A stretch of DNA of 36,171 nucleotides from Bacillota bacterium (GTDB lineage Bacteria > Bacillota > Dethiobacteria > DTU022): NCBI GenBank assembly GCA_018400435.1, contig JAGYMW010000020.1, forward strand, positions 1-36,171, read 5' to 3'. Under the pieces are notes generated by a model. That model was not told where the DNA came from, did not search any database, and worked only from the letters and a program-made list of their open reading frames with translations. This document shows positions 23,010 to 32,300 of the stretch, one piece after another. The position numbers and the translations under genes are program-made. The first letter of the stretch is position 1. Each line of letters opens with the position of its first letter.

Positions 23010-23696
23010 ATGAAACTGACGGACAAACTTTACTTTTACCCCTGGAGAGGGAATGCCAACAATTGCAACAGCTACCTTTTCAAAGGTGAAAAGATCATTT
23101 TGTTTGATCCCGGCCACATTGTCAATGAGTTCAACGAAGATTGCCTGGAGTCCCTTGTTGATAGCCTGGACCAGGATGGTTTTGATGTTAGCGATATTGA
23201 CTTGATCCTGTGCACCCATGGTCACCCCGATCATGTGGAAGCGGTAAGCGTGCTCCGTGCCGAAAGCGATGCTCTCGTCGGTCTGCACAAAGATGACGAA
23301 TTTATTGTTGAAGCCATAGCCAAACGCCACCATTCTAACACGGGCGAAGAGCTCAACCTCAAACCGGATTTTTACCTTGAAGAAGGGCCATTGAATCTCG
23401 GTGCAGAAGGTGGCAGTGACCACATCGAAGTTTACCACACCCCCGGTCATTCACCGGGCGGTGTCTGTTTTCACCTCCTCGATGAAAAAGCCCTCATCAG
23501 CGGCGACACTGTTTTTGACGGCAGCATCGGCCGATCCGACCTGCCCGGCGGCGATATGGCCGCGCTGGGCCGGAGTATTGAAAAGCTTTCCAAACTGGAA
23601 AACATAGAGCTGCTTCTTCCCGGCCACATGGGCATTGTTACGCAGGGAAAGAACGTGCGCGGCAACTTCGAGCAGATCAAGCGCTATTTCTTCTAA
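23010..23696 (+). CDS. MBL-fold metallohydrolase (glyoxalase II-like)
   Basis: A 228-residue metallo-beta-lactamase-fold protein. Metal ligands are seen in CTHGHPDHVE (HxHxDH), HTPGHSPGG, SGDTVFDGSIGRSDLPGGD and LLPGHMG. The pattern is that of hydroxyacylglutathione hydrolase-like enzymes, common in anaerobes lacking glutathione, so the physiological thioester or other substrate is open. Start at ATG 23010 after a very strong AAAGGAGGAGG. It has its own promoter and no obvious functional neighbour. Confidence 0.95.
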   Translation: MKLTDKLYFYPWRGNANNCNSYLFKGEKIILFDPGHIVNEFNEDCLESLVDSLDQDGFDVSDIDLILCTHGHPDHVEAVSVLRAESDALVGLHKDDEFIVEAIAKRHHSNTGEELNLKPDFYLEEGPLNLGAEGGSDHIEVYHTPGHSPGGVCFHLLDEKALISGDTVFDGSIGRSDLPGGDMAALGRSIEKLSKLENIELLLPGHMGIVTQGKNVRGNFEQIKRYFF

Positions 23697-24070
23697 ATGA
23701 GAAAAGAGGTTTCACTCACGATATCACAGAAGTGAATGAATAAGTAAAAAAGTTGCTCCTGTTTGTCCGGCATGTGGCAACCACAATGATATGAAAGCAA
23801 GCAATACAAGAAAAGGATAACGGAAGTAAGAAAAAAAGAGCGTATGATAAAACTGGACAGAAGATGATAAGTGAGGGCGGAAAGAAAGAAAACCACGGGC
23901 CTTAAGCGCCGGAGGAGACGGCAAAGCATTACAGAAAGGCGGTGCCGGGGACGTCCGCCAGTAGAGGATGAAAAAAAGGAAAAGTCCTGGTGAAGAGCGA
24001 ATTTTTAAGATGAAGAATGAATGGAACTATAATGAAATATTGCATGTTGTAGAAATTAGAATAATAAGAT
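23697..24070. other. Gene-free stretch with a zinc-knuckle-like fragment
   Basis: Part of a 445-nt gap. The frame 23740-23820 (+) has no start codon and would read VAPVCPACGNHNDMKASN before a stop, a CxxC zinc-ribbon-like fragment such as those at the N-terminus of some transposases. The rest is purine-rich and carries several in-frame stops. TTCACT...AGTGAA (about 23710-23735) may form a weak hairpin after the hydrolase gene. A decayed mobile element is possible, not shown. Confidence 0.35.
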
Positions 24071-24123
24071 GCAAATAAGTTAATGAACATCAAGCCTGTC
24101 CACTTAAAAATTAACTTATTTGC
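24071..24123 (+). promoter_or_regulatory. 14-bp inverted repeat in the GH130 leader
   Basis: GCAAATAAGTTAAT (24071-24084) and ATTAACTTATTTGC (24110-24123) are perfect arms around a 25-nt loop. The hairpin ends just before the Shine-Dalgarno (AAAAGGAG) of the GH130 gene. The 3' arm belongs to the dispersed 29-nt repeat, so the hairpin combines the repeat with a matching upstream arm. It may be an operator or an RNA element that affects translation. Confidence 0.6.
24092..24120 (+). repeat. Dispersed 29-nt repeat, copy B
   Basis: Matches 26 of 29 bases of 4906-4934; the three differences are adjacent (CTT versus AAA). This copy is noncoding, whereas copy A overlaps coding sequence. Confidence 0.5.
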
Positions 24124-24141
24124 CAAAAGGAGAACCAGTGC

Positions 24142-25116
24142 ATGATCTATCATAACCACCATAGGCCGACCGGAATATTTGAAAGATTTGAAGGAAACCC
24201 GGTCCTTTTTCCGGACTGTTGGCCTTACCCGGTCAACGCCACCTTCAACCCGGCTGCCATCAAGCACGATGGCAAGGTCTACCTGCTGGTCCGCGTCGAA
24301 GACATGCGGGGTTTTTCCCATTTCACCTTTGCCCGCAGCGAGGACGGCAAAACAAACTGGCAGATCGACGATCAGCCCGCTATCATGCCCAACTCCAATT
24401 ATGACGAAGAACGGTGGGGTATTGAAGACCCCCGTATCGTATGGCTTGAAGACCTGGGAAGGTATGCCATTACCTATGTTTCCTTTTCCAAGGACGGCCC
24501 GGTTGTTTCCCTGGCCCTGAGCAAAGATCTGGTCACCTTCAAGCGCCGCGGGGCCATGCTTCCTCCCGAGGATAAGGATGCCTCGCTTTTCCCGCGCAAG
24601 ATCAAACGCCGCTACATGCTCATACACAGGCCCATTATCCGCGGCGAAGCCCACATCTGGATTGCCAATTCGCCAGACATGATCCACTGGGGCGAACATA
24701 AAATATTGCTGCCTGTCCGTCCCGGCTGGTGGGACAGCACCCGCGTTGGTCTTGGGCCACCGCCCATTGAAACAGATGAAGGGTGGCTGATCATCTACCA
24801 TGGTGTGCGGGACACTGCTTCCGGCAGCCTCTACCGGGTCGGCCTGGCCTTGCTCGACCTGGATGAACCGTGGAAAATCAGGAAACGCTGTGACCAGTGG
24901 GTCTTTGGCCCCCACGAACCGTACGAAAGGATCGGTGACGTCCCCGGTGTGACATTTCCCACAGGGACGATTTACGACAATATCAACGATGAGCTGATCA
25001 TGTATTACGGGGCGGCCGATTCCAATGTCTGCCTGGCTTCGGCTAAATTGAAAGACCTGGTCGACTATCTCCTGAACTGCAGCGATTCCGAGGATGAAGG
25101 CTTCTGTCTTACTTAA
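24142..25116 (+). CDS. GH130 family glycoside phosphorylase-like protein
   Basis: A 324-residue five-bladed-propeller protein. Family marks: FNPAAIKHDGKVYLLVRVED near the N-terminus, the WGIEDPRIVWLED motif carrying the catalytic Asp, RYMLIHRP, GLGPPPIETDEGWLIIYHG and FPTGTIYDN. Characterised GH130 enzymes mostly phosphorolyse beta-mannosides (beta-1,4-mannosyl-glucose, beta-1,2-mannobiose and oligomannosides, beta-mannosyl-GlcNAc), releasing alpha-mannose-1-phosphate; a few are hydrolases. Mannose-1-phosphate is the substrate of the first domain of the fusion protein at 29371. No signal peptide, so it acts in the cytoplasm. ATG 24142 follows AAAAGGAG by 12 nt. It is first in a run of four carbohydrate genes. 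Confidence 0.92.
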   Translation: MIYHNHHRPTGIFERFEGNPVLFPDCWPYPVNATFNPAAIKHDGKVYLLVRVEDMRGFSHFTFARSEDGKTNWQIDDQPAIMPNSNYDEERWGIEDPRIVWLEDLGRYAITYVSFSKDGPVVSLALSKDLVTFKRRGAMLPPEDKDASLFPRKIKRRYMLIHRPIIRGEAHIWIANSPDMIHWGEHKILLPVRPGWWDSTRVGLGPPPIETDEGWLIIYHGVRDTASGSLYRVGLALLDLDEPWKIRKRCDQWVFGPHEPYERIGDVPGVTFPTGTIYDNINDELIMYYGAADSNVCLASAKLKDLVDYLLNCSDSEDEGFCLT

Positions 25117-25146
25117 AGAGAGGAGGTTTTTGTCTTCTCCAGTGAG

Positions 25147-26277
25147 ATGAAAATTGCCATGCTGTCACCCATATCCTGGCGCACCCCACCCCGGCATTAC
25201 GGACCCTGGGAGTGGGTCGTTAGTGTGCTTACCGAAGGTTTAATAAGGCGTGGAATAGAAGTTACACTCTATGCCACCGCCGACTCCATTACCGCCGGCC
25301 GCCTGAAGGCGGTGGCGCCGCGTCCCTGGTCGGAAGACCCGGAACTCGACCCGAAAGTGTGGGAATGCCTGCACATTGCCTCCGTCTTCGAGGAGGCTTC
25401 TTCTTATGACCTGATTCACAATAATTTCGATTTCCTGCCCCTCAGCTACTCAGGGCTTGTGGATACCCCGGTTTTGACGACCATACACGGCTTTTCTTCG
25501 CCGCGGATCCTGCCGGTCTTCCGGCGCTACAACGGCCGTGTCCATTACGTCGCCATCAGTGAAGCAGATCGACACCCCGATCTTGACTATGCAGCCACTA
25601 TCCATCACGGTATCCCGGTTGAAAAATATCCCTTTTTTGCCGATCCGCAGGGCGGCCCGGCAGGAATTAGTCTGCCAAACCGTCAGATAGAGCAGCGGGA
25701 AAACAGGCCGGGAGTCAGGCCGCCGGAGGTCCCCCGGGAAAAATACTCGCAGATCCCTGCGCCAGGCTATCTGCTCTTCTTTGGCCGTATTCACCATGAC
25801 AAGGGTGCCTATGAATCGATTCGCCTGGCCAAGCAGGCCGGACTGCCTTTGGTCATTGCCGGCATTATCCAGGATCAGAACTACTTCGACCGCTATGTCA
25901 AGCCTTACCTGGATGGTGAGCAGGTTTGCTACATTGGCCCCGTAGGTCCGGCTGAAAAGGGAGAGGTCCTCGGACGTGCCGGTGTCCTCCTGCACCTGAT
26001 CAATTTTGACGAACCCTTCGGACTGAGCGTGGTAGAAGCAATGGCCTGCGGCACCCCGGTAATTGCCTTTAACCGCGGCTCCATGCCCGAGCTGATCAAA
26101 GATGGCCAGACCGGTTTCCTGGTTGACAGCCTTGACGAAGCCGGTGCAGCCCTGGCCCGCTTTGACCGTATCGATCGCCGTGACTGCCGCCGCCATGTGG
26201 AAGAAAACTTTACCACCGACCTGATGGTGGATCGCTATATCGAAGTGTACAAAAAAATATTGCACAGCAGGGCCTGA
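25147..26277 (+). CDS. GT4 family glycosyltransferase
   Basis: A 376-residue GT-B glycosyltransferase. The N-domain has MLSPISWRTPPRHYGPWEWV and GIEVTLYAT; the nucleotide-sugar-binding C-domain has FFGRIHHDKGAYESI, the EPFGLSVVEAMACGTPVIAF motif (E-x7-E) and GQTGFLVDS. Retaining transfer from a GDP- or UDP-sugar is expected of GT4; acceptor unknown. Between residues ~175 and ~205 there is a long polar insert (QRENRPGVRPPEVPREKY). Start at ATG 25147; AGGAGG lies 20 nt upstream, unusually far, and a six-codon frame (TTG 25130) between them ends over the ATG, so coupling is possible. It lies 30 nt after the GH130 gene. Confidence 0.93.
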   Translation: MKIAMLSPISWRTPPRHYGPWEWVVSVLTEGLIRRGIEVTLYATADSITAGRLKAVAPRPWSEDPELDPKVWECLHIASVFEEASSYDLIHNNFDFLPLSYSGLVDTPVLTTIHGFSSPRILPVFRRYNGRVHYVAISEADRHPDLDYAATIHHGIPVEKYPFFADPQGGPAGISLPNRQIEQRENRPGVRPPEVPREKYSQIPAPGYLLFFGRIHHDKGAYESIRLAKQAGLPLVIAGIIQDQNYFDRYVKPYLDGEQVCYIGPVGPAEKGEVLGRAGVLLHLINFDEPFGLSVVEAMACGTPVIAFNRGSMPELIKDGQTGFLVDSLDEAGAALARFDRIDRRDCRRHVEENFTTDLMVDRYIEVYKKILHSRA

Positions 26278-26833
26278 GAAGAACCCCTGCCTGCTATAAC
26301 CATTGATATAACACGGGAAAACTTTTGCCGATTATTTAGAAAGATTGAGCACCCCGGGCGATAAACCTTAAAAACCTCTGAAAACCTCTTGAATAATGCT
26401 TAAATGAAATTATACCTGGGCAAAACCGGTAATAAGAATTGATTAGAACCTGAAAAAAATGGCGCTTTTTTACAGTCCCCTGTCTATGCAATATTTTGGT
26501 TTAAGTAAAGAGGTAGCAGAGGTAGGGGAAGAGGAGAGGGCAGTCTGAAGTGTCAACCGTTGCCGAAAAGGCGTGCCCGGGACCCTTTCGGAGGTGCAGG
26601 TGGTATAATAAAATATAAGGTGTGTTTACTACATGATTCCGTTGCCGGATATTGCACCGCTATGTATAAATGATTTTCCTGTTTAAACGATCTATATATT
26701 GAGCTGATCAACTTTCCCGGAGTAACAGTTGCAAGAAAAAGTTATTTTGTTCCGGGTTGCCGGTATTTTAAATTCCGGTCTTCCAGTCTTCCGGTATCCT
26801 GACATCCGACTTCCGAAAAAAGAGGTGTTTCCT
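26278..26833. other. Long spacer with a candidate extended -10 promoter
   Basis: This 556-nt gap separates the two glycosyltransferases. It has a purine-rich tract (about 26507-26546), an imperfect hairpin CCGAAAAGG...CCCTTTCGG (about 26562-26590) and an extended -10, TGGTATAAT (26601-26609), without a good -35. Transcription from near 26616 would leave a leader of about 218 nt. TTCCGG is repeated several times between about 26770 and 26815. No known riboswitch recognised. Confidence 0.4.
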
Positions 26834-29152
26834 GTGTATCCAGGTAAAATTCTCCGTCCGGTCAAGCTCTCTTTTATTTCAACCTACCCACCGCGCCAGT
26901 GCGGTATCGCCACCTTCTGTGGGGACCTGCTCAACAGCATGAAAGAGCTCTACGGCGAAGATGTCGGCAGCGGCGAGCAGAACAATTTTGAGGTAGTTGC
27001 CCTCAACAGCATCAACGATAATTTCAATTACGGCCGCGCAGTGACCTTTCACATTCGCGACCAGCATCGGGCCGACTACCAGCGGGCGGCCGACTTTATC
27101 AACCACTCTCCGGTGGATGCAGTCTCCATCCAGCATGAATACGGCATCTTTGGTGGTGAGGATGGAAACTACATTACCTATCTGTTATCCGGCCTGAAAA
27201 AACCGACCATAACCACCCTGCATACTGTTCTCGAGGATCCTTCTCCAGGCCAGCGGCAAACGCTGATGCGCGTTTGCGAACAATCCGTCTCTGTAGTGGT
27301 CATGGCCCAGGCTGCCCTGGATATTCTCCGGCGGGTTTACCGTGTACCTGACGATAAGATCCTGCTTATCCCCCACGGGGCACCCGATGTTCCCTTTCTG
27401 GACTCTTCCTATTACAAGGACCAGTTCCAGGCTGAGGGGCGCAAACTTCTTTTCACCTTTGGCCTGCTCAGTCCGAGCAAGGGCCTGGAGTATGCCGTTG
27501 AGGCGATGGAAAAAGTAGTTGAGGTACATCCCGATGCCCTCTATATTATTCTCGGTGCCACTCACCCCGAGGTGAAACGCCGCTACGGCGAAGAATATCG
27601 CCTTCGTCTGCAGAAAATGGTCCGTGACATGGGCCTTGAAGACAACGTTGCCTTCTATAACCAGTATGTTTCCCTGGAGCGCCTGGTCCAGTTTCTTGTG
27701 GCTACCGATGTTTATATCACGCCCTATTTGAACCGTGAGCAGATTACCTCGGGTACCCTGGCCTACGCCCTGGCCTGTGGCAAGGCGATTGTCTCCACCC
27801 CCTATATCTACGCTGAGGAACTGTTAGACGATGAGCGCGGCATTCTCGTTCCCTTCAAGGACAGCGGGGCGATGGCCGATGAAATTATCGACTTGCTCAG
27901 TAACGAGGGCCGCCGCAACCGCATGCGTAAGAAAGCCTACCAGCAGGGAAGGCAGATGATCTGGAAAGAGGTTGCTCGCAGCTACGCCGCTGCTTTCGAG
28001 CAAGCTCGTTTCAGCTACAGTAAAATGTTCGTGCCTTCCCTGCAGAGTGCCGATGTTACCGAACGGGCAGTCCTGCCAGAACCGAACCTGAGACACCTGC
28101 GCTACATGACTGACGACACCGGTCTATTCCAGCACGCCATTCACTCCGTCCCCGATCGCACCCATGGCTATTGCACAGACGACAACGCCCGCGCCCTGAT
28201 CGTCGCCGTGATGAACTGGCGTCTCTTCAAGGATGAACCGGTGATCGGGATGCTGAAAAAATATATCAGTTTTCTGCACCATGCTTACAATGAAAATCGT
28301 AAGCGGATGCGCAATTTCATGAGCTTCGACCGTAGGTGGCTCGAAGAAAGTGGTTCCCAGGACAGCCATGGCCGCACCCTCTGGGCTCTCGGTTATACCA
28401 TTGCCCATCCGCCGGGTGACGATATTCTCGGCATGGCCACCAGACTTTTCAAAGACCTGATCAATACACCGCTTCGCTTCACCTCGACGAGAGCCTGGGC
28501 TTTTGCCGTGATCGGCGCCAACTACTACCTGCGCCGCTTCGGCGGCGATGCCCGCGTCCGCCAGATCATGAAAGAACTGGCCGAAAATATTTACCATCTT
28601 TATCAAAAAAATGCCGATGACGATTGGAACTGGTGCGAAGACATCCTTGCCTATGACAATGCCCGTATCCCCCAGGCACTCCTGGTGGCCGGCGGCATGC
28701 TGGCCGAAGAAAAAATGTTTGAAACCGGTCTGCAGAGCCTGCAGTGGCTGATTAAAGTCAACACCAGCGAAGAGGGTGGCCATCTTTCCCTGATCGGCAA
28801 TGATGGGTGGTACAAGCGCGGCAAAACCAAGGCTCGCTTTGACCAGCAGCCGGTCGACGCCGCAGCACTCACCGATGCCTGCTACCAGGCCTACGTGCTC
28901 ACCGGCGACGACAACTGGCTCCGGCACATGGAATGGGCCTTCAACTGGTTCTTCGGCAGCAACGACGTTCGCCAGCCTCTCTACGATTTCTCTACCGGGG
29001 CCTGCTACGACGGTCTCCATCCCGGCGGCATTAACCGGAACCAGGGTGGCGAATCGGTCGTTTCACTGCTGCTGGCCCTGCAGCGCATGCACCTGGTAGC
29101 CCATCAGGTACTGTCTTTGCAGCAGCAGCAAATCAACCTGAACAAAAATTGA
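26834..29152 (+). CDS. GT4 glycosyltransferase with C-terminal helical (alpha/alpha toroid-like) domain
   Basis: A 772-residue two-part protein. Residues ~1-400 are a GT4 glycosyltransferase: LSFISTYPPRQCGIATFCGDL, SIQHEYGIFGGEDGNY, TFGLLSPSKGLEYAVEAM and the ITSGTLAYALACGKAIVSTPY region, the family's donor-site segment. Residues ~420-770 form a helical domain rich in Trp and Asp (MTDDTGLFQHA, HGYCTDDNARALI, SQDSHGRTLWALGY, WNWCEDILAYDNARIPQALL, FDQQPVDAAALTDACYQAY) that looks like the toroid fold of glycosidases and epimerases. I cannot name its activity. Start chosen at GTG 26834, 6 nt after AGAGGTG and just before the conserved N-terminus; an open frame upstream to TTG 26729 is less likely. 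Probably a mannose-using synthase with a processing or length-setting domain (inference). Confidence 0.9.
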   Translation: MYPGKILRPVKLSFISTYPPRQCGIATFCGDLLNSMKELYGEDVGSGEQNNFEVVALNSINDNFNYGRAVTFHIRDQHRADYQRAADFINHSPVDAVSIQHEYGIFGGEDGNYITYLLSGLKKPTITTLHTVLEDPSPGQRQTLMRVCEQSVSVVVMAQAALDILRRVYRVPDDKILLIPHGAPDVPFLDSSYYKDQFQAEGRKLLFTFGLLSPSKGLEYAVEAMEKVVEVHPDALYIILGATHPEVKRRYGEEYRLRLQKMVRDMGLEDNVAFYNQYVSLERLVQFLVATDVYITPYLNREQITSGTLAYALACGKAIVSTPYIYAEELLDDERGILVPFKDSGAMADEIIDLLSNEGRRNRMRKKAYQQGRQMIWKEVARSYAAAFEQARFSYSKMFVPSLQSADVTERAVLPEPNLRHLRYMTDDTGLFQHAIHSVPDRTHGYCTDDNARALIVAVMNWRLFKDEPVIGMLKKYISFLHHAYNENRKRMRNFMSFDRRWLEESGSQDSHGRTLWALGYTIAHPPGDDILGMATRLFKDLINTPLRFTSTRAWAFAVIGANYYLRRFGGDARVRQIMKELAENIYHLYQKNADDDWNWCEDILAYDNARIPQALLVAGGMLAEEKMFETGLQSLQWLIKVNTSEEGGHLSLIGNDGWYKRGKTKARFDQQPVDAAALTDACYQAYVLTGDDNWLRHMEWAFNWFFGSNDVRQPLYDFSTGACYDGLHPGGINRNQGGESVVSLLLALQRMHLVAHQVLSLQQQQINLNKN

Positions 29153-29370
29153 AAGATTTCTTGTTTGATATTAATCATAGATTTATAAGGAAAATGGAAC
29201 ATCGATCCTCTTTTTTGTTTATAAATGAATCATAGATAGACAGTGACAAATATTATGGTTAACCAATTTAAATGAGCTATTGATGAAGGAACCCAAAAGA
29301 ATTCGATGGCACACTGCAGTGATTTAGGGAAAAACGATAAAAAATTGGTTTTTGAAGTGGAGTGATATAT

Positions 29371-32300
29371 ATGCTGTACGCCGTAATCCTGGCCGGCGGA
29401 AGCGGTACCAGGCTCTGGCCGCTGAGCCGTGAACTTTATCCCAAGCAGTTTCTTCCACTGCCGGTTTCCGATCAGAAAAAGGCAGACAGTTACAGGGAGG
29501 AAAACCCTGCCGATGAAAAAAAAGAAGAAAAACATCTTTCCTCCGACCCTGATAATGAAGTGACCCTTCTCAGTGAAACCATCAGTCGTGTCCTCACCGT
29601 GGTGGCGGAAGAAAATATTCTCATAGTCACCCACCGCGACCAGGCCGGCGAAATCAAGCGCCGCCTGAAGCTGGCTGGCCTGACAAAAATCCGCTTGCTC
29701 GAGGAACCGGAAGCCCGCAACACTGCCGCGGCTATCGGCCTGGCCGCCCGCTTCCTGCAGAAAGAAGCGGGGCCCGATGCAGTGATGGCAGTGTTGCCCT
29801 CCGATCACCTCATTCCAGACCGGGACCAGTTCGCTGCTCTCCTGGAAGACGGCGACCGGGCGGCCAAAAACTACGGCCTGGTTACTTTTGGTATTCGCCC
29901 CACCTACCCGGAAACCGGCTACGGCTATATCTGCTGCGGTGAAAAGCTTGATCATAAAACCTTCCGCGTTGAAAAATTTGTTGAAAAACCGGATCTGGAA
30001 AAAGCCAGTGCCTACCTGAAAGATCCCCGTTTTCTCTGGAACAGCGGCATGTTTGTCTTCCGGGTTGACACCCTGATGGAACAGTACAGAAAACTATTGC
30101 CTCAGATGTACGACACCCTGCTCCGGATCGATTACAGCAGGAAAGAGATGCTGGAAGAAGCCTATCACGACCTGCAGAAAATATCCATAGATTACGGGAT
30201 CCTCGAGCGTTCCGCCGAGGTAACCGTTGTCCCCGCGGATATTAACTGGAGCGATCTCGGCAGCTGGGAAGCCTACTACCAGCTTTCCGGACGGGACAAG
30301 CGCGGGAACGCCTTCCGCGGGCAGGTAATTTCAGTGGATACCGAAAACAGCCTGATTATCTCCCCGTCCCGCCTTACAGGCGCCATCGGCCTGAAGGATC
30401 TGGTAATTGTCGATACTCATGATGCTCTCCTGGTCTGCGACCGCAGTTGCAGCCAGGATGTGAAAAAAATTGTCGACCGCCTTAAAGAAAACAGCGCTGT
30501 TGAAGCCCGCGAACACCGCACTATCTACCGTCCCTGGGGCAGCTACACATCCCTGGAAACCGGGCCCGGCTACCAGGTTAAAAGGATCAACGTAAGCCCC
30601 GGTTCCCGCCTCAGCCTGCAGAGCCACCACCGGCGGGCCGAGAACTGGGTGGTTATCCGTGGTGAAGCACTGGTCACCATAGACGAGCGCCAGTTTACAT
30701 TGAAGGTTGGAGAAAGAGCCTTCATACCTGTCGAGGCGCGTCACCGCCTTGAAAACCGGGGCGAAGAGGAAATGGCCCTCATCGAAGTGCAGACCGGCGA
30801 TTACCTGGGGGAAGACGATATTGAGCGTTACGAGGACGACTACGGACGGATTGATTCATCCGCACCGGCACATGCCAACTCGCAGTCACAAAAAGAATCA
30901 CCGGCCAGACAACACTTCCGCATCTGGCTCGGTCAGCCCGGCCTTGATCCGGAAATGAAAAAAGAACTGCAGGCCATGCAGGACGATCCCGATTCCATCG
31001 AGCGCCATTTCGGCAGTGAACTTGTCTTTGGCACCGGCGGCATGCGCGGGATCATCGGCCCCGGTCTGAACCGGATCAACCGCTATGTCATCGGCCGCGC
31101 TACCCAGGGCCTGGCCGACTATATAAACAGCAACCACCAGTCTCAACCGGCCACCGATGCCACTACCGCTGATGCTCACGAATCCCCCGGAATGATGAAC
31201 CCGCCGGCCGTGGCCATCGCCTACGATACCCGCCGCAAATCGGCCTTCTATGCCGAAACAGCGGCCCTGGTCCTCGCTGCCAACGGTATCCGGGCCTTCC
31301 TGTTCAGCGATATCAGACCAACACCGGCCCTTTCCTTCGCCACCCGAGAGCTGGGCTGCGCTGCTGGCATCGTGATCACTGCCAGCCACAACCCGCCGCA
31401 GTACAACGGCTACAAAGTCTATGGCCCCGACGGTGGCCAGGCAGTCAGCCCTCTGGTGGACGAAGTAATCGCTGCTATTAAAAAAGTAGATATCTTTGCT
31501 GACGTCAAACAGTTTTCCCGTGGTGAAGCAGTCAGCCGCGGTTTACTGCAGGAAGTTGATCCGGGTCTCGACCGGCACTATATAGAAAAAGTGTCCGCCC
31601 TCTCCATGAGCAGACCCCGGGCAGTGGTCAAAACAGTTTTTACTCCCCTGCATGGTACCGGTTCGGTGTACATTCCGGACTTGCTCACCCGCGCTCCCCA
31701 CGTTGATTATATCCCGGTGGAAGAGCAGATGGCTCCTGACAGCGAATTCAGCACCGTCAGCGTGCCCAACCCCGAAGATCCCGCTGCCCTGAAAATGGCC
31801 CTGGACCTTGCGGAGCAGGAAGGTGCTGAACTGGTTCTGGCCACCGATCCCGACTGTGACCGTGTCGGTGTCGCCGCCCGCGATGCTTCAGGCCGCCTCC
31901 GGATGCTAAACGGAAACCAGGTGGGTGCCCTGCTCCTGGAATATATCTGCAGCCGTCTTACCGACAGAAAGGCCATGCCGCCTGACCCTGTCCTGGTGAC
32001 AACTATCGTTACCGGGCATCTTGGCCGCAAAGTAGCGGCCCACTATGGCCTGCGCGTTGTTGAAACCCTGACCGGTTTCAAATTCATCGGGGATAAAATG
32101 AAAGAGTTTGAAGAGAAGGGAGTAGGCAGTTTCGTCTTTGGATACGAGGAGTCATATGGTTACCTCACCGGCACCTTCGTCCGCGACAAGGACGCTGTTA
32201 TCGCCTCTATGCTCATCGCCGAGATGGTTGCCTATTACAAGGAGCAGGGTCAGACCCTCTTCGATCTGCTTGACGAGTTGCACCGTCGCCACGGTTACCA

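Noticed and set aside
23929-24915. Antisense frame of 328 codons over the GH130 gene
   Set aside because: The sense strand encodes a clear GH130 protein with motifs; the antisense frame has none.
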